From assembly GCA_942493075.1 (NCBI GenBank), contig OW818681.1, positions 2,666,001-2,730,000 on the forward strand: a DNA stretch of 64,000 nt, read 5' to 3'. Below, in pieces: positions 59,590-64,000 of the stretch. Position 1 is the first letter of the stretch. Each line of letters begins with the position of its first letter. The notes under the pieces were generated by a model. The model saw only the letters and a program-made list of their open reading frames with translations, was not told where the DNA came from and ran no database searches. The DNA comes from JBBQYD01 sp942493075 (GTDB lineage Bacteria; Verrucomicrobiota; Verrucomicrobiia; Limisphaerales; UBA8199). A program made the position numbers and the translations under genes.

Positions 59590-61793
59590 TTTCGTTTCAG
59601 GAGTCGAAGCGCATTGGCAATGACCACCAACGTCGCTCCGGTATCAGCCAGAATCGCCAGCCAGAGGCTGGTGTGGCCAGACAAGGCGAGCAGGAGGAAT
59701 ACGGCCTTAACGCCGAGCGCGAAGGCGATGTTCGCCTGGATGATGCGGACGGTGCGTCGGCCAAGCTGAATGGCTTCGGCCACTTTGCTCAAGTCATCCT
59801 GCATCAGCGCAATGTCCGCTGTTTCAATCGCCGTGTCCGTTCCCGCGCTGCCCATCGCAATGCCCACGCTTGCCGCGGCCATCGCGGGAGCGTCGTTAAC
59901 ACCGTCGCCAATCATGCCGACGTGTTTATGTTGCGCCAACAGTTCGCGGAGTCGATCGATCTTCTGGTCTGGCAGCAAATCGCCTATGGCCTCATCAATG
60001 CCGACTTGTTTGGAAATCGCGTCCACGGTTCGTTGATTGTCGCCGCTCAACATAACGACCTTTTCGACACCGGCGACGTGTAGGGCCTTGATCGCTTCGG
60101 CGGCATTGGGGCGGACTGTGTCGGCGACCGCAAGAATACCCAGCACTTCGCCGGTGCAGCCTTCGTGGGGTTTATGGCCGACGATGACGACTGACATAGC
60201 CCGGACTTCCAGTTCACCCAGCTTCCTTTCCAGTTCCTCGGAACAGACTGCGGACTCGTGGGCGAAGCGATGGTTTCCGACGAAATACAGGTGTCCGTCC
60301 AGTTGCGCTTCCGCTCCGCGTCCGGTTTTGGACTGATAATTCTCGCTGCGCGGGAATTGGATCTTCTTTTCCTCCGCATACTTCACGACGGCTTGGGCCA
60401 GCGGATGTTCCGAGTGCGTGTCAACCGCAGCGGCGATGCGTAGGATTTCCTCCTCGGATTTCCCGTTCCACGGAATCACTTGTTGAACGCGAGGTTTGCC
60501 TTCGGTGATTGTGCCGGTCTTGTCCACTGCGAGGGCTTTGAGTTTCCCGATTTCTTCCATGAACACGCCGCCCTTGATGAGCACGCCGCGTCGCGCCATC
60601 GCGGTCAGGCCGGAAACAATCGAAACCGGAGTTGAAATAACCAGCGCACATGGACAGGCAATGACAAGCAGCACGAGCGCGCGATACGTCCATTCCAGCC
60701 ATGTTCCATTGAACAGCAACGGCCCGGATAGCAGGACCAGAATGGCAACGACGAAAACCGCAGGGGTGTAAATCTTCGCGAAACGGTCAACGAACCGTTG
60801 CGAGGGCGCTTTCTGACTCTGGGCTTCGCCGACGAGCTTGATGATTCTTGCCAGCGTGGTGTCGGTCGAAGCTTTGGTGACTTTCACTTCAAGCGAGCCT
60901 TCGCCGTTGATTGTGCCCGCGAACACGGTGTCGCCGGATTGCTTCTCCACCGGCATGGACTCGCCCGTGATGGGTGCTTGATTGATGTCGGATTGGCCGG
61001 TGATGACAACGCCATCCAGCGGCACACGCGCTCCCGACTTGATGATAATTGTCTCGTCAATGCCCACTTCCTCTACCGCCACTTCCTGAATCTGACCGCT
61101 TCGTTGCACCAGCGCGGTCTCAGGCGTTAGTTCAAGCAGCGATGCAATGGCCCGACGCGCGCGGCCGACGCTGAACCCCTCGAGCAATTCCGACAAAGCG
61201 AACAGAAACACGACTGCCGCCGCTTCCGTCCATTCCCCGATGCACGCCGCGCCGACGACGGCAACGCTCATCAGCACGTTCATATCGAGCGAAACGTGGC
61301 GCAGTGCTCGAATCGCCTTCGGAAAAATGAACCAGCCTCCAGCAAGTATGGCGATGACGGCGGCGGCTTTTCCGTAAGGCGCAAAAAGATTCTGCCACTG
61401 CAATAGGAGCGACGCGCCCGTGAAGATGCCGGAGACAATAACCAAAATCAGATGAATGCGGCTCGCATCACCGCCGTGTTCATCTTCGGTGTGGTTTCCA
61501 TCCGTCGTTGAAGCCTTCAACCCCGCTGTGCCGATGGCTTGAATCAATTGTTCCGGTGTGACGCGCTGGTCGTGAAGAATTGTCGCCGTCCCCGCCATGA
61601 GATTTACTTTGATTTCACCAACCCCGGCGAGCGGTTTCAGCACCCGCTCAAGCGCGGCGATTTCATCCGGACAATCCATCCCGGAGACATGCAGGGTCGT
61701 CCCTGCTTTGCCATCCGTCGCGGGAGAGGAGGCTTTACTCTTGTCGCGATTATCTTGCGCACCGTTCCCGCAACTGTTGCAATATTCACTCAT
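59586..61793 (-). CDS. Heavy-metal P1B-type ATPase (ZntA/CadA-like)
   Basis: 735 residues. N-terminal metal-binding domain with GMDCPDE (38-44), then membrane helices; TGES (276-279), CPC motif in IACPCALVISTP (380-382), phosphorylation site DKTGTITEGKP (424-), SEHPLAQAV (the HP motif) and MIGDGVNDAPAMAAAS. The CPC motif with a late-helix aspartate (LADTGATLVVIANALRLL) is typical of Zn/Cd/Pb exporters. Exports toxic divalent metals across the inner membrane. Overlaps both neighbours. Confidence 0.9.
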   Translation of the reverse strand: MSEYCNSCGNGAQDNRDKSKASSPATDGKAGTTLHVSGMDCPDEIAALERVLKPLAGVGEIKVNLMAGTATILHDQRVTPEQLIQAIGTAGLKASTTDGNHTEDEHGGDASRIHLILVIVSGIFTGASLLLQWQNLFAPYGKAAAVIAILAGGWFIFPKAIRALRHVSLDMNVLMSVAVVGAACIGEWTEAAAVVFLFALSELLEGFSVGRARRAIASLLELTPETALVQRSGQIQEVAVEEVGIDETIIIKSGARVPLDGVVITGQSDINQAPITGESMPVEKQSGDTVFAGTINGEGSLEVKVTKASTDTTLARIIKLVGEAQSQKAPSQRFVDRFAKIYTPAVFVVAILVLLSGPLLFNGTWLEWTYRALVLLVIACPCALVISTPVSIVSGLTAMARRGVLIKGGVFMEEIGKLKALAVDKTGTITEGKPRVQQVIPWNGKSEEEILRIAAAVDTHSEHPLAQAVVKYAEEKKIQFPRSENYQSKTGRGAEAQLDGHLYFVGNHRFAHESAVCSEELERKLGELEVRAMSVVIVGHKPHEGCTGEVLGILAVADTVRPNAAEAIKALHVAGVEKVVMLSGDNQRTVDAISKQVGIDEAIGDLLPDQKIDRLRELLAQHKHVGMIGDGVNDAPAMAAASVGIAMGSAGTDTAIETADIALMQDDLSKVAEAIQLGRRTVRIIQANIAFALGVKAVFLLLALSGHTSLWLAILADTGATLVVIANALRLLKRK

Positions 61794-62058
61794 TGTTGGT
61801 CGCCTGGTGTGATCCGTCCAGCGGCACGGCGGAAGCCGGAGCGTTGGTCTTCCCGGTACGATGATAATGCTGCTCGTGCCGCTGTTTCGCCCAATACCGC
61901 AGCCAAAAGAAATCGGCGACCATTAGCCCGATGGACACGAGCACAACACCGCCGATCATTAGCCACATTCGGCGTAGTTCTCTGCGGCGTTGCTCGACTT
62001 GCTTTGTTGACCGCTCGGCAAGACGCGCGGCTTTTTCGGGTGACAGCCATCGGCTCAT
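61786..62058 (-). CDS. Small single-pass membrane protein
   Basis: 90 residues: a basic helical N-terminus (RLAERSTKQVEQRRRELRR), one transmembrane helix (MWLMIGGVVLVSIGLMVADFF) and a histidine-containing segment just after it (RYWAKQRHEQHYHR). No family recognised. It overlaps the ATPase start by 8 bases and is probably a metal-efflux accessory. Confidence 0.6.
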   Translation of the reverse strand: MSRWLSPEKAARLAERSTKQVEQRRRELRRMWLMIGGVVLVSIGLMVADFFWLRYWAKQRHEQHYHRTGKTNAPASAVPLDGSHQATNNE

Positions 62059-62157
62059 GAAGAGGTCGGCGGTTGATAGGCGGCAACGTGCTTAGCGCAG
62101 GAGCCGTCGGCGCTTCTTGTACGACAACATAACATCTTAATCATCTTGTTGGTTGCA

Positions 62158-62466
62158 CTACTGGTGGGTATCGCGTTCTCCGGTGCGGATTTTCACGGTC
62201 TGCTCAATGGGAATCACAAAGATGCGTCCGTCTCCCGCAAGCCCGGTGTGGGCCGAAGTCTGGATGGCCTGCACCACTGATTCCACTAGAGCATCGGGCA
62301 CCATGATTTCCAGTTTAGTCTTCACGACCTGATCGAACGTGCCCTGCTCGGCGGACAACCCGTTCGCCGCCGAAACGGTCATGGCCGGCAGATCCTTGAT
62401 TTGGCGCAGGGCGTGGATCACTTCTTCCAAGCGTGAGGGCTTGATGATGGCTTTGATTTCTTTCAT
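62158..62466 (-). CDS. PII-like signal protein in a metal-efflux operon
   Basis: 102 residues of the PII fold: MKEIKAIIKPSRLEEVIHAL, a short T-loop region (AANGLSAEQGTFDQVVKTKLE), and GLAGDGRIFVIPIEQTVKIRTGE, the conserved PII signature. The uridylylated tyrosine of GlnB-type T-loops is not evident, so it is a PII-like relative. PII-like proteins are often encoded beside CzcA/CusA pumps. Fits between the RND pump and the ATPase. Confidence 0.8.
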   Translation of the reverse strand: MKEIKAIIKPSRLEEVIHALRQIKDLPAMTVSAANGLSAEQGTFDQVVKTKLEIMVPDALVESVVQAIQTSAHTGLAGDGRIFVIPIEQTVKIRTGERDTHQ

Positions 62467-62496
62467 GGTTTGCTTTCGTTGAGTGTTCTCCTCGTG

Positions 62497-64000
62497 TTAG
62501 ACCTCGACTTCGGCGGCCTTCTTGCCTTTAAACAGGGTGTAAAGCGCCGGCAAAACCAGCAGTGTCAGCAGTGTGTTGGTGAAGATGCCCCCAATGACCA
62601 CCGTGGCCAGCGGGCGTTGCACTTCGCCGCCCACACCCACGTTCACCGCCATCGGAATGAATCCGACCGCCGCCACCAGCGCCGTCATCAGCACCGGACG
62701 CAACCGAACCAGGCAGCCCTCGCGAACCGCCTTCTCCAATGGCGTCCCGGCTTCAAGCTTCTGCTTGATGAACGTCACCAGCACCAAGCCGTTGAGAATG
62801 GCCACGCCGCTCAACGCGACGAATCCAATGGCTGAACTCACCGTGAATGGCAGACCGCGCAACCACAGGGCCAGCACGCCACCCACCAGGCCGAGCGGAA
62901 TGCCCGACGCCACAATGAACACTTCCCGCAGGGTCTTCAGACTAAAAAACAGCAGCACGAAGATGAGGGCCAAAGCCATTGGCACGACAAACAAGAGTCG
63001 CTGATTTGCACGCTCCATGTTCTCGAACTGCCCGCCCCATTCGATGGTGTAGCCTTCGGGCAGTTTGACTTGCGCCATGATCTTCTCCCGGCCTTCGGCG
63101 ACGAAGCTTTTCACGTCCCGCCCGCGAACATTGCATTGAACCGTGATACGCCGTTTGCCCCATTCGCGGTTGATGGTCGACGGGCCTTCCATCTCCGTGA
63201 TCTTTGCCACCTGGTTCAAAGGCACCACTGGACCCGCGGCTGTGGGAATGAGCGTCGCGGCCAGTGCGTCTGGATCGGTGCGCTGCTTGTCCGGCAACCG
63301 CACGACCAGCGGGAACCGCCGCTGCCCTTCACGCACGTCGCCCACGCGGCGTGAGCCGACCGCTTCGACGACGTTCAGCACGTTGCGGGTGGGCACGCCG
63401 TAACGGGCGATGGCCTGTGAATCCACGCGCACTTGCAGGAAGGTCTGCCCGGTCAATTGCTCGACCGATGCCTCGCTCGCGCCGCGCATCCCGGCGAGCA
63501 CGGCTTGGACTTCAGCGCCCAACCGCCGCAGTTCCTCCAGATCGTCGCCATATACCTTGATGGCGATATCGCCACGCGCCCCAGCGATCATTTCATTGAG
63601 CCGCATTTCAATCGGCTGGCTGAATGAGGGCTTCAAACCCGGCACCTGGTTCAGCACGTCGCGCATTTTCTCGGTCAACTCCCCCTGCGTGCGCGCCTTC
63701 TTCCACTCTCCCCTGGGCTTGAGTGCCAGGAAGAAATCGGCGAGCTCCACGCCCATCGGGTCGGTTGCCACTTCCGCCGTGCCCAGGCGTGTCCAGATGT
63801 GCTCGATCTCGTCTGGAAATTCCTTCATCAGCACTTGCTCAATACGGTCGTTCTGCGCCACGGCTTCATCCACGGAAATCCCCGCAAGGCGCACCGTGGT
63901 TCCCACAATTGCCCCTTCGCCGAGCTTGGGCAGAAACTCGCCGCCCATGCGCGACGCAATGAAAACGGCGCCAATGAACAGCACGGCGGCCCCCAGCAAC
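62497..64000 (-). CDS. CzcA/CusA-family RND metal efflux pump, partial
   Basis: The C-terminal ~500 residues of a ~1040-aa heavy-metal RND transporter, cut by the right edge. Visible are the porter-domain segments (GARGDIAIKVYGDDLEELR, GPSTINREWGKRRITVQCN), transmembrane stretches LLFVVPMALALIFVLLFFSL, GIPLGLVGGVLALWLRGLPF and VSSAIGFVALSGVAILNGLV, and VRLRPVLMTALVAAVGFIP. Functions in tripartite efflux of Zn/Co/Cd or Cu/Ag with proton antiport. First gene of the visible metal operon. Confidence 0.9.
   Translation of the reverse strand, partial: LLGAAVLFIGAVFIASRMGGEFLPKLGEGAIVGTTVRLAGISVDEAVAQNDRIEQVLMKEFPDEIEHIWTRLGTAEVATDPMGVELADFFLALKPRGEWKKARTQGELTEKMRDVLNQVPGLKPSFSQPIEMRLNEMIAGARGDIAIKVYGDDLEELRRLGAEVQAVLAGMRGASEASVEQLTGQTFLQVRVDSQAIARYGVPTRNVLNVVEAVGSRRVGDVREGQRRFPLVVRLPDKQRTDPDALAATLIPTAAGPVVPLNQVAKITEMEGPSTINREWGKRRITVQCNVRGRDVKSFVAEGREKIMAQVKLPEGYTIEWGGQFENMERANQRLLFVVPMALALIFVLLFFSLKTLREVFIVASGIPLGLVGGVLALWLRGLPFTVSSAIGFVALSGVAILNGLVLVTFIKQKLEAGTPLEKAVREGCLVRLRPVLMTALVAAVGFIPMAVNVGVGGEVQRPLATVVIGGIFTNTLLTLLVLPALYTLFKGKKAAEVEV

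Overview
The window looks like a Verrucomicrobiota chromosome of the Pedosphaera type. The clearest clue is the C-terminus of the exported LamG/BNR protein at 56855-58942, which has the 'GPW...FFRL' tail common in that phylum. The two tyrosine recombinases also have the 'HSYRYAWAERAA...GYPERYAQ' box seen in Verrucomicrobiota/Planctomycetota integrases. About 1-46.2 kb is an accessory (mobile/defence) region; 46.8-64 kb is ordinary chromosome.

1-10.2 kb, mobility module: a partial HTH protein (<1-820, minus), a small Xis-like protein, and three serine-recombinase paralogues in a row (a catalytic-domain fragment, a copy with damaged active-site motifs, and an intact large serine recombinase). 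A convergent HTH protein, two unknown genes (one sigma-like), a TraD/TraG-type coupling ATPase and tyrosine recombinase 1 follow. 10.2-14.3 kb: a large inverted repeat, a KfrA-like coiled-coil DNA-binding protein and a multi-nuclease fusion protein.

14.6-18.8 kb (minus strand): a complete HORMA/TRIP13 (type III) CBASS operon, CD-NTase, HORMA, TRIP13, SLOG+TIR-like effector and DEDDh exonuclease, mostly with ATGA overlaps. 19.1-29.9 kb (plus): a BREX-related operon with BrxA, PglZ (type A) and BrxL but no PglX, BrxC or BrxB; a DUF3732 ATPase and a GmrSD/BrxU-like DUF262 nuclease sit in their place, and a CARF (NE0113-type) protein follows. 30.0-32.1 kb: YbjN-like, DUF2130 and DUF6717 genes. 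32.1-33.9 kb (minus): a large protein with a HEPN-type RNxxxH motif. 34.2-45.1 kb: ARPP-1, a 1218-aa unknown protein and a 2000-aa DUF1998 helicase, resembling Druantia type III. Tyrosine recombinase 2 and a repeat-rich putative attachment region close the island at about 46.4 kb. The three plus-strand defence operons each carry upstream the same element, two GACGTC half-sites exactly 10 bp apart, which suggests joint control.

46.9-56.2 kb (minus): one long sulfur operon, cysK-cysH-cysD-cysN followed by a sulfur-carrier methionine/homocysteine module (ThiS-like carrier, PLP sulfhydrylase, E1-like activator, JAMM peptidase), a sulfite reductase-TusA fusion and DUF2061. A divergent Rrf2 regulator is the likely controller. 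56.9-59.0 kb: the exported LamG/BNR protein. 59.1-64 kb (minus): a heavy-metal efflux operon (CzcA/CusA RND pump, PII-like protein, small membrane protein, P1B ATPase, lipoprotein) cut by the right edge.
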